Shown here: in pieces, positions 1-10,388 of the stretch
Numbering within the stretch: position 1 is the first letter of the stretch
Layout of the letters: each line of letters opens with the position of its first letter
Assembly: GCF_008831285.2 (NCBI RefSeq)
Contig: NC_045145.1
Location: forward strand, 17,190,040 to 17,254,039
Length of the DNA stretch: 64,000 bases
Reading direction: 5' to 3'
From: Nymphaea colorata
Taxonomy: Eukaryota > Streptophyta > Magnoliopsida > Nymphaeales > Nymphaeaceae
Position numbers and translations under genes: made by a program
The notes under the pieces: model-generated
The model's input: only the letters and a program-made list of their open reading frames with translations
Told to the model about the DNA's origin: nothing
The model's database searches: none

Positions 1-339
1 TTGATCGGGAGTTATATGGAAAAGATAAAAAAATGACGTTACGATTTCTTGTCGTGTTATTTGACCCATTACCCGTCCGCAGTGTTGGACTGCGGCGTCC
101 GGTTCCTGTCTAGGAAAGACATATGACTGCTGTGATCAGCCAAATCAGGTTGCTGAAATGCTTTCAAATCGCGTAAAGTATATTGATTGGATTAGGGCTT
201 GAGGTCAACTCGACAGTTATATGTTGAGCTCAAACTCAACTTGATTATTTGACTCGAGATCGACTCGTTAAGCAAATGATTCAGTTCAAACTTATTCATA
301 AGCTAAGCTTTAACAAGTCGAGCTCGCGTTGCCACATCA
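1..339. other. Intergenic, degraded CTCGAG-rich repeat
   Basis: No gene is seen. From about 180 to 340 the sequence has the repeated ctcgag/gactcg/ttgagct words that mark the ends of the hAT elements at 40233 and 49854, but no clear ends or target duplication remain. It is probably a decayed fragment of that family. Confidence 0.4.
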
Positions 340-870
340 TCATTAGTTTTGAGCGGTTGATCTCCAAAACGGACGCTCAGGATGTAATGTGTTTTAATTA
401 CGACATACCACCTGCTCCCTTGCTAGTTGTTAGGAAATTGAAATAGCGAATGCTTCTATATATTAAACGACGCATGTTTTCTTTGTTTTTGTTTTTTGTG
501 ATGGAACAATCGATTTTTTTGTTGCATTATTAACATCAAGAATATTCGGAAGCTGAAAAAATCTTGAGAAATCTCTGTTTGTGGCCAAGGTTTTGGCCAA
601 TTGTTCCAAAAACAGGACTCAATACTTTTGAATTTGCAAACACTTGCCGGGACACATTCTAAATAAAACCAACATCTATAATTGTTCCTCTTGACAAAAC
701 TGGCATTTTACTTCTATACATTGTATTAGAAATGTAGGAAGTTCGTGTACGTGCAATTCAAAGACATGATCACATGAGGCTCTATTTCTAGAATACGGGT
801 AAAATGTGGAGCTAAATCGAAACTTGCCCAAAAAGATTTGTCTAGCGGGTCGCTAAATAAGGCGTCTGAT
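340..870 (+). promoter_or_regulatory. Upstream region of GRP1, duplicated at about 6405-6990
   Basis: This stretch directly precedes GRP1. It is repeated in the same order and strand at about 6405-6990; shared words include catcaagaatattcgga and gaatttgcaaa. A TATA-like TAAATAA lies at 854-860, about 67 bases before the GRP1 ATG and just past the part with a clear match. The second copy has no GRP reading frame after it. That the shared part is promoter is inference from position. Confidence 0.45.
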
Positions 871-926
871 TAGACGAAGACCCTGTTCATCCTGCGGGGG
901 AAGAAATTCAGGAGAACAGGGAAGAA

Positions 927-1298
927 ATGGCGAGGTTGCTTGCAAGCTGTTTAGGTGGAGCTGTTATGTTTCAGGCGTCCGGCGGCGGCCTGTTACTAAT
1001 CTGCGTCGCAGTGGTGGTACTCTCGGTCGTGTCCATGGTCGTCTTTGCTTGTGCCGACGGCTGGTATCGAAGGAAACCGGGTCATTTCCCTGGTGGTGGT
1101 GGCTACCATGGAGATGGAGGCGGCCACCACCATGATGGTGGTCCTCACCACGGAGGTGGCGGCTTCCATGGAGGTGGCGGCGGCCACCACCACGATGGTG
1201 GCGGCGGCCATGGAGGTGGAGGCCACCATGGTGGCGGCGGCCATGGAGGTGGAGGCCACCATGGTGGCGGAGGTCACCATGGGGGCGGTCATTATTAG
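927..1298 (+). CDS. GRP1: small membrane-anchored Gly/His-rich protein
   Basis: Single-exon 123-aa reading frame. Residues 1-18 are a short N-terminus. Residues about 19-43 are a strongly hydrophobic stretch (LLLICVAVVVL...) that reads as one transmembrane helix or uncleaved signal anchor. A basic WYRRK follows, and residues 54-123 are almost wholly Gly and His in GGGGHHGGGGH-type repeats. The His density could bind metal ions, which is inference. The ATG at 927 follows the gaagaa context also seen before the GRP copies at 4551 and 4951. The family recurs at 4459, 4951, 30091 and 37982, sharing the F-x-A-S-x-G-G-L-x-x-I-C core. I do not recognise a named family; 'glycine-rich protein' describes composition, not function. 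The frame is intact and conserved in paralogues, so a real gene is likely. Confidence 0.7.
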   Translation: MARLLASCLGGAVMFQASGGGLLLICVAVVVLSVVSMVVFACADGWYRRKPGHFPGGGGYHGDGGGHHHDGGPHHGGGGFHGGGGGHHHDGGGGHGGGGHHGGGGHGGGGHHGGGGHHGGGHY

Positions 1299-2380
1299 AT
1301 GCCAGTGACCGCCTTTCGAAGGTGTTTCTTGGACTCTGTTCAGGATTTTAATCAATTACGGACATCTGTGATTTCAATGAATTTGCTGCTTTGTATTTCG
1401 GACCTGCTTGGAGTATGTCATAAATTATGTGATGTTCTTGTTTTCCAAGTTTTAAACATGAGTACTGTCCTGTTTTAGTGCTTAATCTGCTTCATTCATT
1501 GTCTATTAGAAGTATGATGTGTGGCAATCTGCAAACCTTTTCTAGATTTGTTCAGCTTCAATCTAATTACTCAAATTTTTGAATACAAAAGAAATAGAAG
1601 AAGGCCGCCAAGTGTAAGAGCTCCATCGACTGGGGTAGGAGTTGAAGTGCTTGAAATTTTTGGATTGATGAATTTTAGGGTTCAATGTAAGGCTAAGGAG
1701 TGGTGAGGCTTCTGTGGGGGCGGGTCCCTGTTTTTTGTAGCTTTTCTCCGGATTTAAGGTCTTCGGCCTCCGTTTTTGTGCGTGTACATATATTTGTTTT
1801 GGCAATAAAAAGGAAGGCAGACCTTCTCCACCGCTGGTGTTTCCTTCAATTGAGAGGTCAGGAGACAGTAGAAAATAGCCACAAAATTAAATAATATTCT
1901 AACTCCTTCATCTACTTCAGATCTTCAGCAAGCACTAACCATCTTCATTGTTTCTGGTGATTTCATCTCCTTTTTTCCAGCTCTATCTTATCCAAGATCC
2001 TAGGCTGATTTCTTTCTCACACACTCGCTACTGGCTGGTAGAAAAAGAAGGCTTCAAAGCCCTTCATATTTTCTTGTCTAAAAGATTGGTCCAAGCGCTT
2101 TGTATGAAAAAGGAATCGATCGTTCACGAGGAGGGAACTAGAAAATTCCCCAACATCCAAAATCCGTGCCTGAAGTCCCAGAGACAAGAAAAGAAGAATA
2201 CAGCCTGCCAGCCCAACAATTCTTTCGCCAGACTTAAAACCATGAAGAGGGCGATCCAGAGAGAAAGGGAGAGAGAGATAAAGCCAATGTTTGAGAGAGA
2301 AACCAAAAAAGTCCATGCTGTGTTTCTGCAAGACTTAAGTGTGAGGTCCCTCAAGGAAGCAACATGGAGACAGAGATCAT
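1299..2380. other. Intergenic region downstream of GRP1
   Basis: The GRP1 3' UTR should lie in the first 200-300 bases. A short segment at about 1910-2000 (a tttctggtgat word with flanking similarity) recurs near 16935-17040. No supportable gene is seen; the ORFs here lack composition or homology I recognise. Confidence 0.4.
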
Positions 2381-3925
2381 ACATTAAAACGCCCCTGTTC
2401 CTACCATATATATAAATCTTCATTTTTCCTTTCTGGTTGGGGTATAGAAAGCTCGTTGAAGTGTTTCCTTTTACATCCAAGTTGTCGATAATGATCTGTA
2501 GAATATGGGAGATGACCTTAATTTACACGCTAGCAAATGATCGATGGTTGAAATTAACACATAACTGAGAAATGAATCATTCATCTTATGACTGTAAGAT
2601 CATTTGGTGGGCCGGCTTATGTTTATGAGAAATTTCAAAAGAAATCTCAACAATGACATTTAAGGTAAACAATGTCTTTAAAAAGAAACAAGGATACCTA
2701 ATAGTGCACAACAGCACAAGTAAATAATAATGTTGACTATTACACTTAATTTCTTACAAAAGATATGGCAAGCACTAAGCCATATCAAAGGCGAAAGAAC
2801 AGCTCGATCTGTGCTCACCATGCCGCTCCGTAGGATCAAACATGTGTGTTTGCATTAACAAATTGACATACTTTGCAACAAAAAAGTTCATCTACTTACA
2901 TTGTGACTTTGTCGGTAGCTAGAGACAAGTTCTTTTGCTTGGTTGTGGTATTCAAAATGGTCATTGGTCTCATTCAAGTTACGTTTTAAGCTACATAAAA
3001 GCTACTAAATGGACATCTACAGTTAAACTTTTAGTGGACTCTAGCATGGCAGCCGGACTTGAAATCATGTTTTTTTTTTTCATTTTCTCCAAAATGTGTC
3101 TTATATTGAATGTAACAATGTTGAGGAAAGATTCACATCTAACCAAATTTTGACTTAATTAAAGAACATGTCTAACTTTTGAGAAATTGCAAATAATTTC
3201 CCAAGTTTGACAAATAATTAACAAACACAGGCCTCATGAATGAAAAATGATAGTTAGTGCATTTAAAGGTGGCCATTTTGCTCCTAATCGAAAACAAAAA
3301 AATTTCTTCACAAGATAAAGATCAAAGAAACCTAACGACGACGTATTTGTGAGACGACTTCACAAAGCACAATTTGTGAGCAAATAGGCAAATCGAACAC
3401 AGCCACACCAATAGAAATTAAGGCGGCCACACATCAGTTAGAGAAACCAAGCTACCTTCTATAATGTTTAACCAGAAGGTAGGGAAGTTAAATTTGTTGC
3501 CAATTGGTATACTGCTTACATTGTCCAATGAAGTTTAAGAAACAGAGTTAGATGTGTTTTTACTAGGGGTTCCATGATGTTTAATATGCATCTTTTGTAA
3601 AAAAGAATAATGTAATAGTAAACATTATTATTTACATGTACACCATGAGGTATCATTTTTTCTTTTTATAGACACTGTTTGCCTTATACAAGCCTTCATA
3701 CGATAACTCTGATGCCTTCTTGCATTGTGTTAATTTCAACCATCAAACATTTGCTAGCCCTATATATTAAGGTTAACTCGCATATACTATATACTACATA
3801 TAATCATCGACCACTGCAATGAAAAAGGAAACGCTTCTCCAACAAGCTTTCTGGAGCCCAACACCACCGCCCAACCGGAAAAGAAAAAGATTTATATAAT
3901 GGTAGGAACAGGGGCGTTTGAATGT
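2381..3925. mobile_element. Long-inverted-repeat (foldback or MULE-like) element
   Basis: The arm at 2381-2768 matches the reverse complement of 3588-3925 over roughly 340-390 bases with scattered mismatches and small indels. Shared words on opposite strands include acgcccctgttcctacca, ggttgaaattaacaca and aataataatgtt. The central 0.8 kb has no transposase-like frame. Each arm carries a TATA-type word (tatataaatct) pointing inward. Long terminal inverted repeats with little coding content suit a Mutator-like or foldback element. I could not identify a target-site duplication, so the exact ends are approximate. Confidence 0.55.
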
Positions 3926-4458
3926 GTGATATTTCTTCCGTAGTCAATGGAAGGTTATGTTAGGAACAACACACAATAAACTCTCCTCTCTCACTCTCAA
4001 GAGGGGGTTAGAAGCAACAAGGAAGAACGTGGTTCAGAGCAATAACCTCCTACGTTCACGGTCGCACAGATCTCTTGTATTCTCTCTTTTCTATAAACAT
4101 ACAAAACAGACACTCACAAACGGCGGTCATCCTCAAAACATAAGGATTAGGGCAAACCCGCATTTGTACAAAATGACAGTCCAGTATGGATCAACTTTCA
4201 TGCACCAACATGTTAGTATGCAACAGATTGCTTCGGCAAGCGAAAGAAAGAGAAAGAGATGCTCGCCAAGTTGCAGGCCCTCAATTCTTGCAAGCGTGTA
4301 ATTTGTAAGGTTCTATTGGTGAACAAACAACTGAGGGAGCTGCCGATTCGAGTGGATTCATTCACCAACCGGTTGTGGAATCGACTAAGAGTATTTACCA
4401 AATATATTGTAACAAAATAATATATTTCTTCTTATTTTGTTTGTCCCTAATCCCTAGT
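3926..4458. other. Intergenic
   Basis: No gene is recognised. The sequence is unremarkable between the long inverted repeat on the left and the GRP palindrome on the right. Confidence 0.35.
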
Positions 4459-4551
4459 TCAACTCACTGGAACGCAGATCAGTAACAGGCCTCCACCGGC
4501 CACTAGAAACATAACAACTCCACCCAAACTGTTTCCGAGCAACTTCGCCAT
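4459..4551 (-). pseudogene. Truncated GRP copy, left palindrome arm
   Basis: A minus-strand frame starts at the ATG complementary to 4549-4551 and gives MAKLLGNSLGGVVMFLVAGG followed by a short hydrophobic LLLICVPVS, then a stop. It matches GRP1 residues 1-28 almost position by position (MARLLASCLGGAVMFQASGG). The frame ends inside the membrane segment and the Gly/His tail is absent, so this is a 3'-truncated relic. It forms the left arm of an inverted repeat with the copy at 4951. Confidence 0.65.
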
Positions 4552-5002
4552 TTCTTCCGTTTCTTGCTGTGTAAAAGCATGACGTTTAAGGTGGCGACCA
4601 GTGAAGGAAAGAAGAAGATAGATGCTGATGTTACGGCGGTAGCCACGACGATCGTCTGAGGAAGAGGGAGGAATGACTCCTGAAACAAGAGGGATGCGGA
4701 GCTCGCAACTCACTCATCGGCACAGTGATAAGCAAGGGAAACTGAAGCTTCCCAGCAGATGGTAGCTGTATCTCATCACTGTGCCGGCCAGTTAGTTACT
4801 AGCTCCGCATCCCTCTTGTTTCAACAGCCATTCCTTCTTCTTCCACAGACGATCGTCGTAAACATCGCCGTAACATCAGCATCTATCTTCTTCTTTTTTC
4901 ACTGGTCATCTCCTTAAACATCATGCCTCTCCACGAGAAGAAAGGAAGAAATGGCGAGCGGAAGCAGCTTGGTGGAAGCCTGTTACTCATCTGCGTTCCA
5001 GT
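4468..5002. repeat. Imperfect palindrome carrying two GRP 5' ends
   Basis: The arm at 4468-4730 matches the reverse complement of 4774-5002 around a spacer of about 43 bases. Each arm holds the start of a GRP-family gene plus its 5' leader, including cacagtgat, agatgctgatgttacggc and gacgatcgtctg. The two gene starts point away from the centre. A third copy of the leader, without the GRP coding part, is at about 8100-8265. Confidence 0.75.
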
Positions 5003-5068
5003 GGTGGTAGTCTCGGTCGCGTCCATGGTCGTCTTTGTATCTTGTCTTGGAACACTAATATGCATGTT
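4951..5068 (+). pseudogene. Decayed GRP copy, right palindrome arm
   Basis: The conserved leader and start (gaagaaATGGCG) are present at 4951. The piece between the N-terminus and the membrane segment is shortened, so the ATG frame (MASGSSLVEACYSS...) is not the frame that encodes the GRP hydrophobic core. That core, SLLLICVPVVVVSVASMVVF, reads in another frame upstream to about 5040. There is no Gly/His tail. It is a deletion-frameshifted relic of a GRP1-like gene. Confidence 0.6.
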
Positions 5069-6069
5069 ATATACCCAAGGGACTTCATTTTCACCAACTC
5101 AGAACAATGCAATAAAGGAAGTTTTATATTTTTGCATCTTGTCTTGGAAGACAAATATAGCTACAATGTATGTTATCGACAATCTTTATTTTGCTTTTGA
5201 AGAGATTTGAATTAATGAAATGGATTCATTTCCATTTTCACAACAGATGTTTGCTACATTTGAGACAATGCAGAAAGGGAATTTAAAGATATGGCATCGT
5301 TAAAGATAGAGAGAGCAAGCGAGATATTGCTACGAGTCAAGCTCAAGGTTGCATTATTTTATATAATAGCAACTTTCATTTTGCCAAACAAGAGGAGATC
5401 TTTAATAGTTAATGTGCCTCTTGTAGCATAAACGACTACCTGTCTTCAGTTTGCTTCCATTTGTGGATGAATACATTGTGAAAAATGTTGAGTTCTAGAA
5501 TAGTGCAAAGAGTTCCTCGTCATTTAATAATTTACACTATGTCAGGTAAAACTTAGAAAAATTATGGAAGAGGTCTTTCCACCTATGCACATGGGCAAGA
5601 GATAGGAAATATTTTCTTTCGTGTCTTACATTGAAACAGAGATGCTACATGCCATGAGTAGTAATTATAGGCAACAAAATTTTTTCCCTTTTGATAATAT
5701 TTAAACAAAATAATTTACTGTAATTTTATTCAACAATTCGAAAGGGTACAAAATAAGTAGCACCTTTTTTTTTTAATCTTAAGAAATATGGGTTCGAGCC
5801 GCAAGCAGTAACTATAGGCAATCTTAAGTTCATTTAATGAAACAGATTTATTGCAGGGGGCTTGGCTCTCGTCAGATTTTAAAAAATTTTAAAACGTATA
5901 TGTAAATTAAGAAAATTTTAGTTTAATGTAGATAAAAGATTTGAAAATTTTGATTTTTATCCTTCTTAAAATTTTCAAACTATAATTTGGTTCCTACAAC
6001 AAAAATTATAGTATGGTTAGCTTTGAAGCTATAGAGGTATAAGAGCAAGTGTAATGAACGCATTATCAT
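5069..6069. other. Intergenic, AT-rich
   Basis: No gene is supported. Around 5860-5990 is a run of aaaatttt-rich sequence that looks like an old repeat fragment. A ggttcgagccg word at about 5791 resembles a pol III B box, but no matching A box or tail was found. Confidence 0.35.
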
Positions 6070-6401
6070 TAAGGCTGGGCATTGGGCCGGGCCGGGTAGC
6101 AAGTACCCGGCCCGACTCAGGACCGTTCGGGCAGGGTAAAAAGGGCACCGGGCTGTTCTGATTAAGACCGGGTGGGCCGGATAATATTTTTTAATATATA
6201 TTTTATTGATATATATATAATATTTTATTACAATTAATTATATTTATATATTATTTTACGTCGAAATATATATTTTTTCATTTAATCGGGTTAGGCACAG
6301 CCGAACTTGAGCTCGGGTTTTAAGTGTCGGGCTGAGTCTCAGCCCGGGTTTGAGGTGTCGAGCTGATCAGTGCCGGACTCTTTAGCCCAGACTTAGTCAT
6401 G
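6070..6401. mobile_element. Possible MITE with GGCCCGGGC-rich ends
   Basis: GC-rich ends flank an AT-rich core. The left end begins taaggctgggcattgggccg and the right end reads tttagcccagactta, whose reverse complement begins taagtctgggcta. These are similar short inverted ends. No clean target-site duplication could be assigned, so the family is left open. Confidence 0.35.
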
Positions 6402-6404
6402 ATT

Positions 6405-6990
6405 GGTTCTCAGCCGTTGAACTCCAAATGGACGGTCAGGATGGGAAAGTGTCTTAATATTGACGTGCTTTAAATGGAATATTATAGAATTCAATATGCT
6501 CTCTTGTTAGTTGCTAAGAACTTGAATGTTGAAACAGTGAATGCTTTTAATATTAAACGATATATTCACGTTTTCTTCTTTTTTTTGGGGGGGACAGAAG
6601 AATGAAGTTTGTTTTGGGTTATTACCATCAAGAATATTCGGAAACTGGAAAAATCTTGGAAAGTGATCTCCGTTTGAGGAGAAGGATTTGCCATTTATTA
6701 CAGAAATAAGATTTGTACATTTGAATTTGCAAATACGTGCCACACGCATTCTAAATGAAATCAACATCCATTATTGTCATATTGGCAAAACTGATCATTT
6801 TTTTAAATTTCTATACATTATATTTTGGATTCAATTGTTATCATTTCATCTAACTTAAGTTGAGATTGACCTTAAGGACCAGGCTTCTACTTTACAGTTT
6901 ACGATGAACTCGATAGCTGCATCAAATACAACTCAAGGATATGAGGCGCTGTTTCGAGAATATTACAGGGAAAATGTGGTTGCTAAATTG
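6405..6990 (+). repeat. Second copy of the GRP1 upstream region
   Basis: It is collinear with 340-870 upstream of GRP1: the same ordered words, about 75-85% similar by eye, same strand. The GRP coding part that follows in the first copy is missing here. About 470 bases further on comes a TATA box (7303-7312) and a small ORF (7457). It is either a promoter duplicated without its gene or one whose gene was replaced. Confidence 0.6.
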
Positions 6991-7302
6991 AAACGAAAAT
7001 CAAAAGGATTAGGATATAAAAGCAGCCCTCACATCGTTGATATACCGTCAACACCGGATTAGGATTAACTTTAGGACTATATATACCAATCGTGGATCGT
7101 GATAACCACTCAAGATCAAGATCAAGTTCACCCTGCAGATGTATATCCTTGATCTTAATCTAACTTCCTGTGTCCTTATACAATCTTGCCCATGGAAACT
7201 CCGTTTCCTAAATATCAACGGCCAACTCTCATCTGTCCAGTGTTATCTATTTATTAAGATATTTGAGACTAGAACGGAATAGGACTCTTCCTTCTCCACC
7301 TT

Positions 7303-7312
7303 CTATATAAAC
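7303..7312 (+). promoter_or_regulatory. TATA box
   Basis: ctatataaac lies about 30 bases before the first downstream ATG (7342) and about 150 before the ATG at 7457. It is in a good sequence context for a plant core promoter driving the small ORF split by the MITE. Confidence 0.45.
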
Positions 7313-7456
7313 CTGATAGAAGGCAGCGATTAGCGAAATTAATGTTTCCAACGCTTGGCCTTTCTGATGCTGTGGTTGCCTTTAATTCGCTAGCTGTTTG
7401 CTCATCGACCGCGCTTTATGGAGTCTTTTTGGAATACTTCCGATTCTCGAAAGACA

Positions 7457-8034
7457 ATGGCGACCATGGTGTCATTGCTCTCTTGCTTTGGAGCATTGTC
7501 ACAAAAAACGGGGACGGGTATTAAACGGCGAGGAAAAAAACGGGTATAATACGGCAAAGTTTTATATATCGGGAATAAAACGGGAAAAGTTCGGCAAATT
7601 TTTTTAAAAAATTAAAAATTTAATACATCTTAAAAATTATAAAAAATAATAATTAATAAAAAAACGGCAAAAAACGGGAAAATAACGGAAAATAACGGTA
7701 AAAAACGGGTATTATACGGGTATTAAACGGGTATTATACGCATTTTTTGTTTTTTGACGTTTTTTTAAAAAAAACGAGAATAGTACGAGTATTATACGGC
7801 ATAACTGTTTTTGACGTTAAATACGCGCTTTTTTTAAAAAAACGGCGTTTTTTGTGACAATGCTTTGGAGCCACCATCCTTCACAAGTCCAAGAAAGCCA
7901 CCCGCGAAAAGGGCGCCGCCCGGAAGATGGCAAGGAATGAGGAGAAGGGTACTTCGAGGCCGCCAAATAAAGGTGTTCACGGCCATGAGGGCCAGCGGAT
8001 GTGGCCAGTGAAAGGCCTACAACGCCATCCATGA
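7457..8034 (+). pseudogene. Small basic ORF split by a hAT MITE
   Basis: An ATG at 7457 opens MATMVSLLSCFG and is then interrupted at 7494 by a 369-bp MITE. If the MITE and one 8-bp target copy are left out, the same frame runs on across the junction (ATILHKSKKATREK...) to a stop at 8032-8034, giving 66 codons. In the present DNA the frame reads into the MITE and stops after about 30 codons. The product would be short and lysine/arginine-rich; I do not recognise it. A TATA box upstream supports a gene. The evidence is only frame continuity, so it could be chance. A competing minus-strand frame over 7863-8050 is also open. Confidence 0.35.
7494..7862. mobile_element. hAT-type MITE, 369 bp, 8-bp target duplication
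   Basis: Terminal inverted repeats CATTGTCACAAAAAACG are identical over 17 bp at both ends. They are flanked by the perfect 8-bp duplication ctttggag (7486-7493 and 7863-7870). The interior is AT-rich with repeated acgggtattaaacgg-type words and encodes nothing. An 8-bp target site with T at position 2 and A at position 7, and A2/G5 in the terminal repeat, are hAT hallmarks. It is closely related to the element at about 51435 and shares ends with those at 60396 and 63233. Confidence 0.85.
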
Positions 8035-8089
8035 TGGTGGAGAAGGCAGTGGTAGAAGAAAAGAAGGGAAAAAGGGTCGGCAACAGCTT

Positions 8090-8270
8090 CGACCTGCGCC
8101 TTTGGAGAACCATGACTTTTAAGGAGGTGAGCAGTGAAGAAAAGAAGAAGATGGTTGCTGATGTTACGGACGATCGTCTGTGGAAGAAGAAGCAATGGCT
8201 GTTGAAAGGAGAAGGATGCGGAGCTCGCAACTCGCTGACCGGCACAGTGATGAGATACAGTTTAGGTTCT
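8090..8270 (-). repeat. Third copy of the GRP 5' leader
   Basis: It matches the leader in both palindrome arms (4559-4730 and, on the opposite strand, 4774-4930) through the words for gatgctgatgttacgg, gacgatcgtctgtgg and cggcacagtgatgagatac. The orientation equals the left arm, so any gene would read leftwards. Similarity stops just before the GRP start codon, and the sequence beyond is unrelated. It is a promoter or leader remnant without its gene. Confidence 0.6.
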
Positions 8271-8282
8271 ACTACCGTCTGA

Positions 8283-10380
8283 GAAGACTCGATCTCCCTG
8301 CACTTTGCTTCAACGTGTAAATTTAACATATGCGTCTTGTCATTCATTTGTAATGGTTGCTGCTTGTTTAATTAAGGCTCAAAGCATCGATCCTCACACT
8401 GTTTAAGAAGCATCATCAATTCAATCAACAAGCGGCAACAAGATAAAGGAAGTTAGAGAGAAGAAGAGAACAAAACAATATATAAGAATCCATCCGACAA
8501 CTGCTTCCCAGGTCATTCAACTAGATCGGCCGACACCTTAAGCAATTTTGTGAACACAGAAGCAACCCTGGACGGAACCAATGGCCAAAATTTTGGAATT
8601 GTCATTTTTTTTTTCCCTTCTCATCGGTTTGGAACAGAATACCTGGAACTGATATTTCAAACCACACACGAGGCAAGATTGGAATATGGAATTTTAATCT
8701 CACCCAACCTTTACTTGTAATTAAGGTCCTGGAATTTTGTCCATACTGTTCTTATAATTATACATCGCATACAATGTCTGCCTATATTTGCCCTGACAAT
8801 ATTTATGTCATCTGACTTTTACAATGGTTTTCAGTGACACAAAATTAAAAAAACCATCTGAACATCTTTAGTAAACTTTTCCCAAAAAAAAAAAAGAGAA
8901 AAAAAACGCAATTGAATAGTCCTCTTTTCCAACTACAACTTTATTCATGTTAAATATGTTTTGCAACCCATGCTATCGTAATGAAGAAGCATGAAATGAT
9001 CAGTGCGCACTGGTTTGCTCTGTAAAAATTGCCTGACAAGGAAACATAATATCGTGCATCCGTGGGTTCTTGGAGGGCATTTTACCATCATCAACTTCTT
9101 TCAACGAGGCTTAAACCCTTACCTTTCGACCTTCACCAGCAATTTCCACATAATGCTGTTATGTGTACGTGTGCATCTTTCTGGACTTTTAGTTACACCC
9201 GCTAATCGAACCGAAGTTAACTTTTGAGTTCCGATACGACAGGCACAATGTTGCACGCTTTTGTAGTAGAGATTATAATCTTATAATGGGATTGTTCTGC
9301 AGCCTAATACAGAGATCAGGATCAAATTTTCTAATACAGGTACCTTCTTATTCCTTTTTAATTTAGGTTATGATACTAGTCCACACTTGATAGTTTGGCT
9401 TGTACTCGTTTTTTTGTGCCAGTGAAAACTGCTTTACGTAGCGGCCGTGGACTTAAAAGAGAACATTGTCTCTGCACCATGTAAAGAGTTCTTTCTCTTT
9501 CTCTTCTTCTGATTTATTCTCTTGGTGCTTTACGAGAGCCTCGTTCCTAACATGGCAAACTATATTCTAAAGCTAAATTAGATTATCAACTAGATATGGA
9601 TTTATTTACCAAATCGAATTAATTGAGTCTAAAAGCAGTCAACTAAATTCCATAATCAAATATATTTTACAAATTACACCCACGTAACCAGGCAGCTTCA
9701 GATAAGAGGCGTACCTTTTGCGCAAAAGAAGTTGGCCACAGTGCTTGCTTTTCGTCTCTCTGGTCTCAGTCAACAGTTATGAAATATCTGATGTGGAAGA
9801 TGCAGATACAATCAGTTGCGATGGCCGAAAATCCTGTTGACGATACCTGTTGCTAGCGGGAAGAACAAATGAAGAATCAGGGGTGGGGCCAGAAAATCCT
9901 GACTAAGGGGCAACAAATATAATAATGAGAAAAAATGTTCATGAATATCAATATAAAAGTAAAAAGTTTTTTTTTTTTGGTCCATGTGGTCAATATATGA
10001 CTCATGGATCTATATATAAGCAAAAGTTTTACCGTAAAATGAAAATTTCTAGAAAAAGATCACTTTAAAGAAATTGTCTGTGCTTCATGTAATTTCAGAT
10101 TCATGAAGAAGTTGTTTCTGATGTATGTAAGATTGGCTGCTCTTTGGCTGATCTATTTGAGCGTGATTCGATGGTTATACATAATTACCCGCAATGAAAT
10201 TTTGATACGTGCAATTGCATCACGGCTTCCAAGCTGCGTCATCCACAATGAGTCTGTGGTGGAGCTATGCTATAGCAGTTACTTCATTTATAGATAAAAA
10301 TTTTATTAATTATCAGTTTTTTATTTTTTTATTTTTTTTACGTAGGAGTATTCCTTAATTTAAACTTAAAATGGCGTTTA
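8283..10380. other. Intergenic, repeat-derived
   Basis: No gene is supported. The segment at about 9580-9890 is similar in order to parts of 16600-16700 and 11440-11660 (shared words: tatttaccaaat, gatgaggaagatgcaga, gctagcgggaagaacaaa). This places it in the same family of flanking repeats that surround the NLR genes. Confidence 0.4.
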
Positions 10381-10388
10381 ACTTGGTT

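Noticed and set aside
996-1355. Long frames antisense and out of phase with the GRP1 Gly/His repeats, and likewise at 38133-38702
   Set aside because: They are by-products of the GGN/CAC codon repeats. Only the hydrophobic-plus-glycine frame is conserved between paralogues.
5785-5830. ggttcgagccg resembling a tRNA/SINE B box
   Set aside because: No A box at the right distance and no cloverleaf can be drawn.
7817-8347. 176-codon minus-strand frame
   Set aside because: It runs through the MITE end and the duplicated GRP leader. In the related palindrome arms the leader is not coding.
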